Below are positions 48,101 through 63,100 of a DNA stretch of 64,000 nt, piece after piece. The notes under the pieces are model-generated. The model was not told the DNA's origin. It ran no database searches and saw only the letters and a list, made by a program, of their open reading frames with translations. The DNA lies in assembly GCA_963855995.1 (NCBI GenBank), contig OY979717.1:29056246-29120245 (forward strand), read 5' to 3'. A program made the position numbers and the translations under genes. The first letter of the stretch is position 1; every line of letters starts with the position of its first letter. This DNA comes from Muricea muricata. Taxonomy: Eukaryota > Cnidaria > Anthozoa > Malacalcyonacea > Plexauridae.

Positions 48101-51100
48101 CAAAACAAAATAAAACAAATCCGATTTAAAAAACATTATACGTGAAAAAAGTATAACAAATTTGAAGAATTGTAGCAAGCAACCTTGACAAGCTGAGTCA
48201 AGCAAATAAACACAACGATACGTCAAAAAATAGCCTATTAAATGAGCTTTCATGCGAGAGTTCACAGACGAAAAAATGAGAATAATCGATGTTTACTAAG
48301 TTTAATTACCTCTGACGATAGAAATTCTCAAAATTGTTTTCCTTTTTGGTCTTTATAGTAGAATTCATCCATATTTTCATCAACTTGTTAGCTTTAATTT
48401 TATCCACTTGTAAATACAGTTTTCTTGACGTTTTACTCATGGCCATTTTCAATACTGCACACTTTTCGTGCGTTATTGTGATAACGCACTCAAGCGACTC
48501 GTTGTTGCCAGGTAACCAAAACACACGTGATCGATTTTGACCAATCGCGTGCGCGGATTTTAAACAGTAAACGAAGATCATATATTAACATAGCTTATCA
48601 TAGTTAATCCTAAATTGGCGAGTACAATAAAGGACAACAGCATACCCGTGCCAGTGTCAAGTAATATTGCACAACCTTGTATATGAATGAAATTTTCAAA
48701 AAGACCAACGATGATCCATGTAGACTTACTAATATACTCTCCCTTATTGATTTCACATGTGAAATTGACTTTTCACATGTGAAGTATTCCACATACGAAA
48801 GAATTATTTCACATGTAAAATGAACTTTCGCATATAAACCCGTAAACTCGCATGTTAAAAGATATGTGAAACCAAATTTAATATGAAGTTTCTACATTTC
48901 ACATGTGAAATGATCGTTTTCACATATGAAATGTTGCAATTCCACATAAGATTTCAAATATGAAACTACAGTATACAGATGTGAATTTTCTGTAAGGGAT
49001 GAAACGTACCCACATCATGCGTCTTCTTCCCCTGACACTACCGTATTGAAATTTATGAAACTGTGAAAGAAACATTTCGAAAAACAAACCTTATCCAATG
49101 GACAGCCCAAGTGGTTTGTAGCAGATAGGCTTTCTCGTAATTTACTTGACTCTAATAGTTACGAAATGATATGAATTTCATGGTTACAGTGTGGGGACGA
49201 TCTGACCAAATATGTGGAGGAGGAAGATTATGATCTACTGACCCGTGTCGTAAGTTTAAGTTAAATATCGCTTGCTATAGTTTTGTTAGTAGTTTTCCTC
49301 ACATTTATTGTGATACCCTAATGTTACATGGTTTATATTTTTTCCACATTGTGGGAAAGTGCGTTGCTTTTTCTTGTTCATTGTAGTTTCTAGTCAAAGA
49401 CTCGTTATTTTCTCCCTTTCTTGCATCTAACTTTCAAACCACTGGCCTTCTTTCGAAATGTAGCAATTTGCTGACATTTTTTGGCCATTCCGTGTGTCCA
49501 CAATAGAATACTTAAATATTGCGGAAGCCGTTTCGCTTACTTATATATTTTGACTGTTTAGAAAAAGATTTGGAAAACAGCAAACAAATTGTCTCTTGGT
49601 GAACTATGGCTTGGGTTGCTCAGGTTTGTTGTACAATTTGGCCCTCAATTGTTCGTCAGTGGCGGATCCAGGGTAAGTCAAAATAAATTATAGCAGCTCA
49701 ATTTTAAATTCAAAATAACTTTATAACAATGTCATAGGTTATTAATTTCAAAAGAATAAAATCTAACCAATGAAGTTGCTTTGAAGGTATTTTAAAATGT
49801 AAATATATCCTAGAATGAGCTGTGGTAATTTATTTTGACTTACGCTAGATCAGCCACTGTTGTTCGTAGCCGGATACTTTCAAGTTATTAGGCGTCTATT
49901 TGAAACCTTGCCTGAATCTTGCTGAGAGGGAGGGACTTACTGTAAATGGCTATTTTCGCCACGTATTTTTTTTGGTCAAGTGGGCAACCGCGTAAAACCA
50001 CAGTATTATGCCATTGCTCCAAATGTCGAGAGGAAGGTCAATTATTTAGTAGCACAATTATGTAGCAGCACAATTATGTAGCACCAAAAAGAAATTTTTT
50101 TTCATCCCAAAAATGTCAAATTTTCTCTTTATCCAACCTCAAATGCCAGTTGAAAGGTTATTACCCAGCCTAGTCTCGATTTTGCCAGCAGAAAAGAGTG
50201 CAAAGAGGAAAAAAACACGGCGAAGTTGCAAAGAAGAAGATGTTGCGAACGAGGGAACTCATGAAAAATTGGTCAATTTGTTCTGTTAGCATTTTCAGCA
50301 ATAGTTTTCGAAATTGCTTAATAGGTTTTAATCAAGTAATGTGTGGAAATTACAATAGACCGTATGGAAATTTTACCCAACCCTTTATGTGTTTTATTTT
50401 CTGAACTACACTATAGTTATACGTTCTTTCACTACTTGAATCAATAAAATTAAAGTCGAGGTTTCGAGGGAAGGCCCTTCATGGGAAATTGGTACTACAA
50501 CTTTTTTGTACTGCTCAACCAAAATTTCGTTTATCTAGCCCTTTTGTTTTTGGTGCCATATGACCGATTTGCAATTATAGACGGATTTATTACGATGTAT
50601 AATGCGGTTGGATTTAACATTCAAAACATCGACTGTTGCTGTAGATTTTATTCTGACTACGAGAAAAACGACACGCATGTTGTCAACATTCGACAAAAGA
50701 AGGCTTTAAAGAAATCAGAAAAGTCGTGGGGTAAACAGCAGAAGCTGTCTGTTGAAGGTACATAATACCCTGTACATTATTTAGAATAAAGTTGAGTGTT
50801 TCTGCATGTTTGTTGCAGTGTGAGCCGAAGTTTTATGTTCAGAGTGAGTGATGTTAGCTACGGAGATAGACGAATTAGCTAGAAAATCCAGATAATTAAA
50901 AATCATTTCTATGATTGTTGGGCTTGCATTTTGGCAATAGCGCTTTCACTTTTTCGTCCAACTAAAACTGAATAGGCAAAACTTCAAAAGATGTATCAAT
51001 TTTGCAAAATAGCCAACAACAGTCGGGTACTGTTAAACGTTGCACGTTTTGCACGATCTTATGTACGATATGATGACCGGCAAATGACTGGTTGGACTTA

Positions 51101-54100
51101 ATGAGATTGTGTGTCGAGATTGTGTGTCTCACTCCTGGAAATTCATGATACATCTTTAATGGACCAATTCCCCATTCGAATAACTCTTGAATTTGGAAAA
51201 TCTATTACTACGGATGAAAAACATCCTAAATATACTAAAGTTGTGAAGTTTGGTCTTAGCGTAATTTAAAGTGTGTAAAATATAGTCCTGCGAGGTTTGC
51301 GAATTTTGTGTACTTTTGTATTACGCGCGGAAACGTGGTACCACATTTCGACGTTGTGGTATCGCTTTTTCGCGCTAAATTAATGCAAAAGTGTGCAAAA
51401 TTCGCAAACTTGATAGGACTAAATTTTCCACATTTTACAATATTTTGTAACCAAACTGCACAATTTTACTAAATTAAGGATGCTCTTTGTAGATGTGCTA
51501 ATAGATTTTCCCAATTCAAAAGTTTGTCTAATAGGGAATTGAAAAAACTGATTGTCGTTTTATGTCTATAATAATTTATATAAGCTGGGTCCGGAAATGA
51601 TGAAGTTGCAAAACCGTACTCTGTTCTGTTCCTACAGATCCATTTTCCATGAAAAGAAATGTTGCAAGAACGATAGTGAAAACCAATGGTAAGTGTTAGC
51701 TTTGATACGACTTGATGTATATATGGCGTGCACGTATTATAGTCTTTGGTAATTCATGTTTTGATGGAAAAGAGATTTGAATGGAAAAAATCCCATATAT
51801 ACAGTAATAAAACATAGGTATCTTCAGTTATGGGCTTAATCTTAGAATTTTGTTACAAACTACCAGCGCCATTTGAGTTGAATAGTAAACCTTTTAATGT
51901 GTTTATACTTGTGTAATGTACCAAATCTGGCAGCTGAAACCCGAGAACAGTTGTTTAATGTCTTCATACTTATTTGTATACAAAAACATTTGTTATGTAT
52001 AATACTTACTTTATCAAAGAAAAACAAATGAATGAATAATGTTTATTGTTTAGTATATCGATACATGATCGAGCATTTGAGAGTTGCTTTGGTATATTTT
52101 AGTCATCATCCAGGCTCGTCAGGTAGGTTTTTTACAATTAGTTTTTTCCCATTTAGAGGTCTTGTGTTTGCATCTTCATCTGGGATCGATTGTACTAAAG
52201 GTTAATAGCGTTATCCACAGCACAGTTATTTTTTCAAACTTTCTAAACATTTTGAGTAACTGCCCAAAACTGGTATAACCATAAAAATAGTTTTGAATTC
52301 AAATACCTTTTATCTTGTGTAAGCTCGAAATACCTGGAATCATTACTTTTGAAGCCTTTCTACGGCAGTTGAAATAATGCTGGATAGCGCTGTCCACTTT
52401 TTGTAAAGTCCGTCTCGACTTGTTGCTCATTCCAAAGGGAAAGACGCACACTCGGATTTTAAGGCGTATTTTAATTATACATCAAGCACAAATTGTCCAG
52501 ACAACAAGTTGTATGTACGTAACAACGTAATAAGTAAAAGCGTATCTCTATGATCATCGCGTATCAAAAAAGTTTACATTTAAAAAAATTCTGTTAATGG
52601 AGAGAGCGTTCCACGCTTTAATAAAATATTGTAAGTCTGGGTAGTTTAGCTCCATTGGAAACATCTAAGTAAATTTTTCGCTTAAAGTGGCTTATTATAT
52701 CAAAAGCCACTTTTAAAACCCCTTGCGCGCAAAGATGGATTGCTGAAAAGTATGGAGTGTGTTTAATACACCAGAAGAGTTTTAGAAAATTTGATTCGCA
52801 CGAATTTGAGAAGGAGACCTTTAAAAATTAGACTTTCCGCCATTTTGCACAATTTATCACCCATGATTGTTTTATGCCTCATTATAAATTCATTTTTTGC
52901 TTAATTGCCTTTTAGCATAAATTAAAGTACCGCATGCGTTAGTTTAGCGTGTAAAGTGATTTTTGAATGCACCAAAATGTCTGAAACTTTGCAATCTTTA
53001 TAAGCGTGCTCCATATAAGTGATATAACAACACTATCTCTTCGAAGCATGTTTCAAACAAGATGTTTTTGTGCTTAAAGATTTTAAATAGTCACCTTACT
53101 CACAGCCACGTTTAGTAAAAAACAGTTTTGTGAGAAAAAAATATTGCCAGATATTCAAGATGAAGCGGTACTGCTTGGAATCACTAAAGCTCACTAAAAC
53201 TTTAAGCGCTCTTTGCATTAGTGGATTTTTTCCAGCTTTAAACTTTTTTGATACACCCTGCCTAGGTTGCTATAGTCCGATCAAGAAAGCTGATGTTACG
53301 TGAACCACTGAGTGTTTTCATAAAATACAAAAGGACAGTGTGAGCCTGAAGGCATTTTTTTAGCTTTGTTGAATTCTAATAGTTCAAACGTAGATTCAAC
53401 AAAATATATAGTCGAAACTTACATTCAACAAAATGTTGTTCGTATGTACTGGTCTTTTGTATTTTATAGCAAATGCGTGATCTAGCTTGGTTTGATAATT
53501 TGCCGTAAACCCACAACTTTCGGATAGTGTGTTCATGGTAACATTTCCATAACTCACATGCATCGTTTGTAACATTGTTTTTTCACTATACTTGCTAATT
53601 CTCATTGGCTCGTTATTTTCTTTATGTTTTATGCTGTTGACAACTTGTAACTTGTTTTTTAACTTTTAACTTGTTTTTTAAAGACTGTCCGTTGGAACAG
53701 ATTAAAGTTCCTGTCCACGATCAGCGGACGGATGAGAAGAATCAACCAAAAAGGAATGTATCAAAACAAAAGAATTCTGATCGCATTTCGTCACAAAAAG
53801 ATGTTGCAAGTAGTGAGAGTGGTGAAGATGGTGAAGTTGGAGATGAAAATGATGAAGCTGGGGATGAATGCGACGCTGGAGGCGAAGCTCGTGATAAGGG
53901 AAGTGGGGATGAATATTTGATTGATGGTATTTTTGCGATGGACACCATCAATGACACTCACCTTAGCGATAACGACGATGCCGATACCAGCACAACAGAC
54001 CATTCGTTTTTAGAAGACGCTAGTCGTACCCTCAAGATACTTGAAACTACTGCACGCATTGATCCGAAAGTTGCCATCGAGGTCACACCTCAATCTAGCG

Positions 54101-57100
54101 CTCCCTCTTCTGAACTCCCCGATGCTCATTGGGAAAATGCTGAATATGTTTTTGATGATTCGGTACTTCGCAAAGGCGATGGGCTTGAGACGAAATGTAA
54201 ACACTGCGGCGAGAATGATCATGTTGTTACTAACTGTGTTGCTGAGCAATTCACCCGGTCGGCATTAAAGCCACTGCCGCCCGTGCCTGATTGGTTTAAA
54301 GAAACTTTAAATGCCGTCTGTTATTGTTGTAAAGGTGAGACGATTACGTCTAGAATTTACGCCTCATGTTTTAGTTAGGCTTTGATTGCTGCCTTCTGTT
54401 TGTGTGTACAACTCGCATGAAAAATATCGTTTTGCAACATCGTGTTTTTGGGAGAATGTCAGTTTTTGCCAACGAACTTATAAGTTCGATATATTGGTCA
54501 GGATAATTTATTTCTATTTAATTAGAACACGCGAGCTGTGTCACGCGCGCAGAAAAACATTGTGCGTAAGTTGAGTATGTATTTTAACGTAATTCTAAGT
54601 ATAATAACCATAAATAGTCAGTGTGTTTGTCTATTTTCCGCATCGGGCAAGCTGAAAAATATGCTTCGTCGGGGTTGGAATCTTACCTACATGTGTGGCC
54701 TTTCGAATGCTAGCACAATGCTCTGCAAACTGAGCTAGGCGTTCGTGTCTGCCCCAGTGCGAAACATCGATACCAACGTGACATTGAATGTTATAAATAG
54801 TAACACCACAAACATTTTCACCTCGGAACATAACACCAAAACAGAGTAAAAGTGATTACAGACCAGTTTCATGAGTCAGCTTCATTAATGAATTTCTCCC
54901 AATCTTATGCATGTGGGCTCATATTTTCAGCGGATATCTTCCACAAAATATGTATAAGCTACGAAACTCGGAAGCAGAGTTTCAATTCAGTATTGTTTCA
55001 ACTCAATTCAGTTGGGCACTGTTTGTACCTTTGCCACCCCTTTCTTTCAGCAGATCTGATGCGCAGAGCGGACTTGACAAGGTTTTGTAAAACCTATACA
55101 AACATATACACATCACATTTTTATTTTAGATGACTTTGGAATAACGCAAGATGGCGTTAAGAGAAGAGAATTTTATCTCAAAGCATTGGAAACGTATATC
55201 AGGCAATATTTACCAGGTGAATATAGTAATCTAGACTTGTTTCTTATATTTTTAATTGTACGTGCGTTAAGGGTTTACTACAGCTGCTACTATTTCAGCG
55301 CTGTGTAGCAGTTTCAATCAGTCCGTTCACCCGATTGTCCAGTCACCCGACAGAGCAGCCAGTCTGTTCACCCAATTAACCAATCATATGCATTGTTAGT
55401 CAGTAACCGTTTGAGACGGTTGACGTCAAATCTAAATCTCCGTATATCTGGTCACTCCCCTTTAAAGTTTTTTTTTGTCTAGTTTATTACAGCCACTAAT
55501 TACGCTAATTATCAACTATGGTGGCCGCCAATTCGACCGTAATTGCTCAGCACTTGAAACACCGTATCTCATGAACCAACTAAAGCTTATGACATGATCT
55601 AGTGCCTGAATGTCTGTCGTGTCAAAAAAGATATTCAAAATACAAAATATAAAATTTAGCAGATTTTTGATTTTTTAGTTGTCTGTCAGTGGAGACAATA
55701 TGTTAAAAACAGCTAACTATAACAAATGCTAACTTTCAAGCTTGTCAAGCACTAGCTAAACGTATAAAGAAAAAGCATGACAAGTATCATCATTTTGCAT
55801 GATATTAAAAGATTTTATCGTGTTAACATGCCTAAAAGAAAAAAAATATTGAGAAATCGCTTGTGAAAAGGGGAATGACCAACTTAAGGCCCTGTCACAA
55901 GATGCAATTTTTCTTGCAACTTGCAATGCAATTCTACTCTTATGAAATGTAAAATTAGCACATACATGTTTCCATCACAGTTTGCCATTATATTTTTAAC
56001 ATACCAAACATTTGTGACAAATTTACATTTCTTAAGAGTAGAATTGCGTTGCAAGTTGCAAAAAAAATTGCACTGTGTGACAAGGCCTTTAATCGAAGTG
56101 AATCTCTGTCGAAGGAACAAAATAGTGAAATTTTAAAAGAGAATTTAACAACTGACATTATACGATCTTTACACTGACTCCATGAAACGTTAAAGGGGTT
56201 ATTTCGTATAAGACACTATAAAGTCGTAAGGGTAAGTTGTGGTTATCCTAACCGGATTCTTATGCATGTTCAAAGTGCACAAAAGTAGCGGTCACGAAGA
56301 AAACATTGAGTTCATCTTACTTTTACTGCATGAAAATGGAATTATTCGTGACACAAACATAAGTATAGAGGGTTGTAAGATTTCCAACGTTGCCATTTTA
56401 GGAATATACATGCAGTTATAGAGTATAAATACAAGACAACAGTAGGGGTGGAAAAAAGTCCATGTCTGGAAAGTTCTCGAAAATTTATTAGATCTTTGAA
56501 AGTCTTATTCTTTTGTCTTGGCTGACAATGCTGCTTAAATTCATCCTTTTCTTCAATTTCTATAAAACTTATGTACAGTATGTTGTTTATTTATCCTCTT
56601 TGTATCCTGTTTTAGATGCTAAATTACATTTATTTGGTTCGTCTTGTAATGGATTTGGTTTCACAGGCAGTGATATGGATCTGTGCATGACATTGAAGGG
56701 TAAAGCAAAGAGTGATATCGATTGTGTTGAATACATCAAAAAGTTGGCAAGCATTCTCAGAAAGAATCCAGAATGCTCGAACATAATCGCGATAACGGGT
56801 GCCAAAGTGCCAATTGTGAAATTCCTTCTGAACCGTTTAAACATGGAAACCGATATCAGCATGTACAATGAAGTTGCATTATGGAATACCAGGTTGTTAA
56901 AAACATATGTTGACATTGATGCGCGCGTTCATATTCTGGGCTGCACACTCAAGATATTTGTCAAGGTTAGCGTTTCGATGTTTCATGCTAATTTTACAAA
57001 CCCTGTTGAATGAAAACAACTGCTCGACACTAGTTTAGCATGCTGATTTGCTGAAGAATCCGAAGCTAAAACTGAATTGCTAAGAACTGAAAGTTCTAAT

Positions 57101-60100
57101 CAAAATTTGCATTGACGCAAATATTAGTTACGACCTCCCCCCCAGGGTATTAGTGATAACCACCTGAAAAAAAAAATGCCCAGCGCTCTATCTTCACTAT
57201 CTACATAAGTATCTATCGATCTATACTCAAAACTATGAGCGTATTTATATATGTAGCTTCCTTTTGCGTGCAAGGAATTTCTTGAGCTTTTATAAAAAGA
57301 GTCAGAAAGTGAGTGTTGAGAAGAGAAAATAAACCACCTCCCCCTCTAAAATTTATGGCACTACTCCTGGAAAAACTATAAAAATCCTGAAAATTTGACT
57401 TATGTCTCTGGCAGTAACCATCAAGTATACATACCTGGAGACATTGTAATTATCCGATATGGTGGCGGACAATTCGACCGTAATTGCTCAGCACTTGAAA
57501 CATCGTATCTCATTAACCAATTACTCAAAACGAATGACTTATTTTTTTCTAAAAGTTTATGACATGACCTATTGCCTGAAAGTCTGACAAAGTAAAAAAT
57601 AACAAAGTACTTTCCCACCACCCCCACTCCACTTATGGCACCACCCCGGTAAAAACTATGAAAACCCTGAAAATTTGACTAATGACAGTAACCATCAATT
57701 ACAGCGTACGTATACATACCGTCGCTATTATGCCTCCACGTACCCACACGGTACATCTTTATCTGACATTCACTATACGTTTCTGGTTTGCTAAAATCCA
57801 CATTTTTTCTCACCGAAATTGATATTTTTTAATTGAGGAATGTTAACTTTCACTCCTTCGGGGCGTATTTTCTCCACCCCGCCCAGAAAAATCAGAAAAT
57901 GGTGTTCGTAGTTGATTATCATGGGGCTCATTTGAATAATTTTTTGCTGAAAAGACTAAGAACAATGCTTGTAAGTTTACGCTACGAACTCAGGTCGCAA
58001 TTTTGTGTATGAAACGACTAGATCAAAGCTGACTACAGCGGCTAAAGATGAACAAAGTCCAGTCAGCTCCATCGGTGGCGCACCAAGCCCCATGCAAGGA
58101 AAATTTGTGTCCCTCCTACTGAGATGAACATTAATACGCCTTAGTTAGTTAATTAGTTAGAGACTTTATTTCACGAGAGTGGCACTAATTAGTCAAAGAC
58201 TAACAAACTTGTCGGCTTTTGCTTTTCAGTGGACCAAAACGGTACCTTGTACCTCAGTCCACGTGACAAACGCAGATAATTGACAAAGCACTCGCTTGCT
58301 AACTTGCTTTTTTATTAAACTTACTATTTTAGCTGTGTGACATCGGTGACGCATCCAAAGGCAGCCTCTCGTCGTACGCTTATATTCTCATGCTGTTGCA
58401 CTTTCTCCAACAACGTCAACCACCTGTTATACCTGTACTGCAAGAACTTTACGACACACCCGACCAACCAAAAAACATTGTTGAGGGGCACAACTGTTGG
58501 TTTTATAACGATCTCAAAAAGTTGGTACGTGAAAACGATCTGTGTTGATCATTAATAAGTATTAAAGCTGAACGGCACATCTGTTGTTGGGTTTTGAAGC
58601 TGGAAGTACGTCATATTTTTCGACTTGCGGCCATGTTGGATGACCTGCCACTTACGCAGCAGTACTATAAATTTTTATTACATGATGTGTAATTTTCATT
58701 TTGAAACAAATAAATAACGTTTTAAGATAAAAGCTTTCAGAGGAATGAGTTTGCTAACAGAAACTACGTTGATTCGGTCCTTGAGTGTCGCCATTCAACA
58801 TGACCGCCGATCTCAAAATGTGACATTTTTTTCTTTTATTTGGGTTTGTGTCACGATGCACTATCCAATCTACATATCAATGGTGTTGATCGTACAATTA
58901 TTTATGAACGGTATTTCCTTTGAGGATTATTCAATGACTGAAGCCTTGATAATCTGCCAAATTGGATTTTTTAATGAGTTTGATTCCATTCCTCTGCACA
59001 TTGTTTTCTTACTTTCTAGTTAAAGTGGTCATTAGCCTGTATAGCTTTTTTGCCAAGTTTAAAGCACATACAAGATGACTTCTGCAAAGGAATTTTCTCG
59101 AAGTCACTAATTATGTTAAATATTATACCTCAAATTCAAATTGTCTAATCAAAATATCGTATTTCTATCGCGTGATGATGTGATTTCGCCAGGTGTCTTA
59201 CGCTGTCATGGCAACGCTTGTACAAGCAAGCACAGATTGGCAAGTTTTCGTAAACAAAAATAGCGGAATGTGCGAAACGTTTAATGAACTTCACGAAGAA
59301 TTATAAAGTATTTTGGAGGGCAAGGTCGTTGAAAACACAAATATTTAAAAAAATTAAGAGGAATTTTCCGTACTTCTCGTTATAAAAATAAACAAAGATC
59401 TGGCTATTTTGTATTTTAGAGCATTATATTCACGAAGGTATATTCAACTTGAAGAACTTATCTTATCATCACTTCAGGAAATATTTCACCGAATCCCCCT
59501 CGCTCCGGGTCTATAAATGATAATTATCCAATATAGCGACCGCTAATTTTATCTTAATTGCTCAACACTGATGTTTCATGAACTAATTACTCAAATCCCA
59601 CGAATGATATATATTTTGAAAGTTATGATGTTATTAAGTGCCTGACAGTCTTTAATTTGATCATAAGATGCCTTTTAGAAAATTCTCTGACAAAATATTA
59701 ATTTTACCAGACATCTTGAATTTTTAGTTCAGTTTCTATCAGTGGGGAAAACAGAAACAGCGTACTCTACACCGTATGTCATATTAAACAAAATATTATC
59801 GATTACGGTCAGAAGATTTAGATAAAAATTCCATGAGCGTTAGAATTCTATAAGCTTCTTCCCGAATGTACAGCAGGACATACAAAGTTGGGAGATGTTT
59901 ACATCTCTAGTTTCTTTTCCACGTTTGCACTGAACTCTTACTTTTAGCTTAGCACCTTTTGTTATTCTCTTATGTTCAATGTGATACACATTTTATTGTT
60001 TACACCATAGAAGACTATGTTTTGACCAAATTATTTAAATTTATTTTTCTTTTGTTATGCTTCCATGTATCCATACTTTACTGCTGGAAGTCTGTGTGTC

Positions 60101-63100
60101 CCCCGTCCCCCAAACGGCTTCCTGACGAAGTCTCTTTTATTTTTGGTACGTTACATCCCCGTGGTGGACAACGGCTTGGACAATACCCTAATGATCTGCT
60201 CAAACCTGTTTTTTCAGCGTTCAAAATGGAAGCCGCGAAATACTGAGAGTTGTGGAGAATTATGGTTGGGATTTCTTCGATACTACACAGAGGAGTTTGA
60301 TTATCGCCGTAACGTTGTGTGCGTGCGCTACCTCAAACCGCTGACGAAATTTGAAAAACTTTGGAATGGAAGGCTAATGTGTATAGAAGGTACTTTTGCT
60401 TAAAGAGCGAGAGGCAAATGGGATGGGAAGCGAGAGTTTGAATGACAGTCTTGTCGATATAAACGACACGACGATGTTCTACGAGAGCTGATGAGCGTTA
60501 CTGGGTGATGAAGAAAGGGAAAAGCCACCCCCTTCCACCTCCACCCCAGCCCTCCAGGGCCGAAAATAGCACTTAATTTTGTGTATGTGTGGTGGGGGAG
60601 TGCATATGCACATATATGCGTCCTTCTTGACTAATTTCTTTTGACTGATAATCCACAATATGTTCTTGCAGATCCGTTTGTGTTATCTCACAATCTTGCC
60701 GCTGCTCTTACACTGGGCATGGTGAAATTCATTCGTTCAACTTTTGAAAGAGCTCGAGATCATTTTGGAACTGCACATGGTACTATACCAGTTAATAGCC
60801 AGCGCAGGCAGCGATTTTTCTTCGATGTAAATATTCTTACAAACGGTTTTCTGCCTCCCGCTGATCGAAATTGTCACGTGTGTGGAAAGATTGGGCACTT
60901 GTCTAAAGAATGTCCTTTCAATAAGTCCAGACGCGAGAAAAAGCAGCAAAATAAAGGGGATAAAGTTCAGGAAGATAATCAGGTAAAAAATCAGCAAAAC
61001 AAAGATGGCAAAGGTCGGCAAAGTAAGGATGAGAGAAGGCATGATGACAAACCCACTCAAACTAAAGGCGAAAATGGTTCCCAAAGTAACGTTGAGACAA
61101 AAAAACACAGCGGGGTTGAGAAAATCCTGCAAAATAAAGAGGAGAGTACTCCAAGTACTCCAGTAAATCTAACGAACAACAGTGGGAAACCGCAAGAGCA
61201 TAAACGCGAAGAGGACAAGCGCGAAGAGGACAAACGCGAAGAGGACAAGCGCGAAGAGGACAAACGCGAAGAGGACAAGCGCGAAGAGGACAAGCGCGAA
61301 GAAATAACGAAGAACAATGTAGAAGGTAATTTGTTACATTAAGGTGGCTAATTTTTTTTGCTATAAAGAGCGCTATTTGTGGCGCAAAGCTGCATGTAAA
61401 ATTTCAAGATAGGTCACAGTACAAAATAACGAGATACTGTGGATTATACTTATTAAGCTTTGTGGAAACACCACGTAAATTTATTATTGGTGTTTTCACA
61501 AAGCTTAATAAGTATATTGTATTCACCATGCAAACGTACAAGAAACTTATACTGTGGATTGTTTTCTAAAAATTGCATTTTCTAATGACGTCAGCAATTA
61601 GTAAATCCGCATTCAGTTTGCATTTTTTACGCGCGAAATGGCGTCAGCATCTCACATGATATGCAATATTCGATGTTTTACGTAGAAATATATAAGAAGA
61701 TTTGTGTGAATAACATTAAATTTGGCGCATGCCGTCTTTATTTGTGAGCATTACTATATCGAGCCACCTTAATGAAGGTAACTGTTTACATTAATGGAAA
61801 TGGCAATACAAAATTTTGTTTGTCTGTTTTAAAAGATGTTCAAGTTATTTTGCAAAGCATTTTTCAAATTTTTCCAGGCCGGCTCTATTATTAAACCATT
61901 TTAGACAATAACAATCCTGGTATCACCAATCTTGCTTTATACCTGTAGTTTGTTCTCATTAAACGACATCACAACCTGAGTACGCGACTAAAAAACACCA
62001 ACACAAAATTTGGAGCAGAAAGGTTTAAAGAGTCACCTTTTCGCCTCAAAACATTCGGTAATTCTATTACATTTCCACGATAATTACTGCAGAATGTCAA
62101 ACTGTTATCCGATAATGTGACGCAACACTAATTTATTTCATTTTTAGCTTCGTTACAAGAACGGTGCACCACAACAGCATGTGCAAGTTACTGTGGACCC
62201 GTGTTATGTCTAACCCACATTGTGAACTTTCCCTCTGAGGGAAAACCAGAGAACCCGGAGGAAACCCACGACTTCCCGGAGAGCGTTGAGTCAGTGGCGA
62301 AGCCAGCCCGACATTTGGTCATGCAAATGCAAATTTTTCTGTGTTTTTGACCGTATAAGGAATGATTTTCCCAAGAAATGCATGAATAATGATAATGGTT
62401 TAAATTTGCATAGCATGGCTAAATTGTCGGGCTGGCTTCGCTACTGCGTTGACTTATGGTCTAACCATTTCACCACTGCCCCATATGTGATCAAGCGCCT
62501 ATCGCCTTTTTCATGATGACCATTTTATGACGTTAAAAGGCGCTTTCCTCTTTTACGTTTTTCCAGGTGCGTGTACACACGAAAAAGTTTAAATATTCCC
62601 AAACTCTATCCAAGTACGAATTATCATAACGGGTGCATATCAAATCATTCATAAACCTGGATGCTGTCCTTCTTCTATTCAAGCAATTATTTCAAAAGGA
62701 AGAGTTAAACTTTTACGTGCCTATGCAGCCCTAATTATATGTTTCACGCGAAAGGAGGCCAGGGTTTATTTACTAAATTTTATGTTACTGTATTATTTTT
62801 TTGTGAAGACGCCAGCAAAGTGATGCAGAACCTTGGCTTGTCGGATGCAGTTGCTGATGATGCAATCAAATTGAACAACACTCCCAACAGCCCGGGACCC
62901 GCAGTTAGCGTCCCACCAGAACGGACTGTAGTATCACCTCCGGGCCAATTTCCACGACAACACGCCCGTAGAGTCGTAAAATCTCCTCCGAGAATGTTCA
63001 AGTATCAACCCCTGTCGCCACCCATATCACCTGGAAATCCGTTATCTTTAAACTCTCCCATACAACCGCCGTCACCAATGTCTATACCATTTTCACCAGG

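Noticed and set aside
61202..61301. CRISPR-like array
   Set aside because: Units are contiguous 15-bp coding repeats without spacers in a eukaryotic exon; no array of spaced repeats exists in the window.
60737..61317. Antisense frames with SSRLSSSRLS repeats
   Set aside because: Shadow of the KREED minisatellite in the TUT exon.
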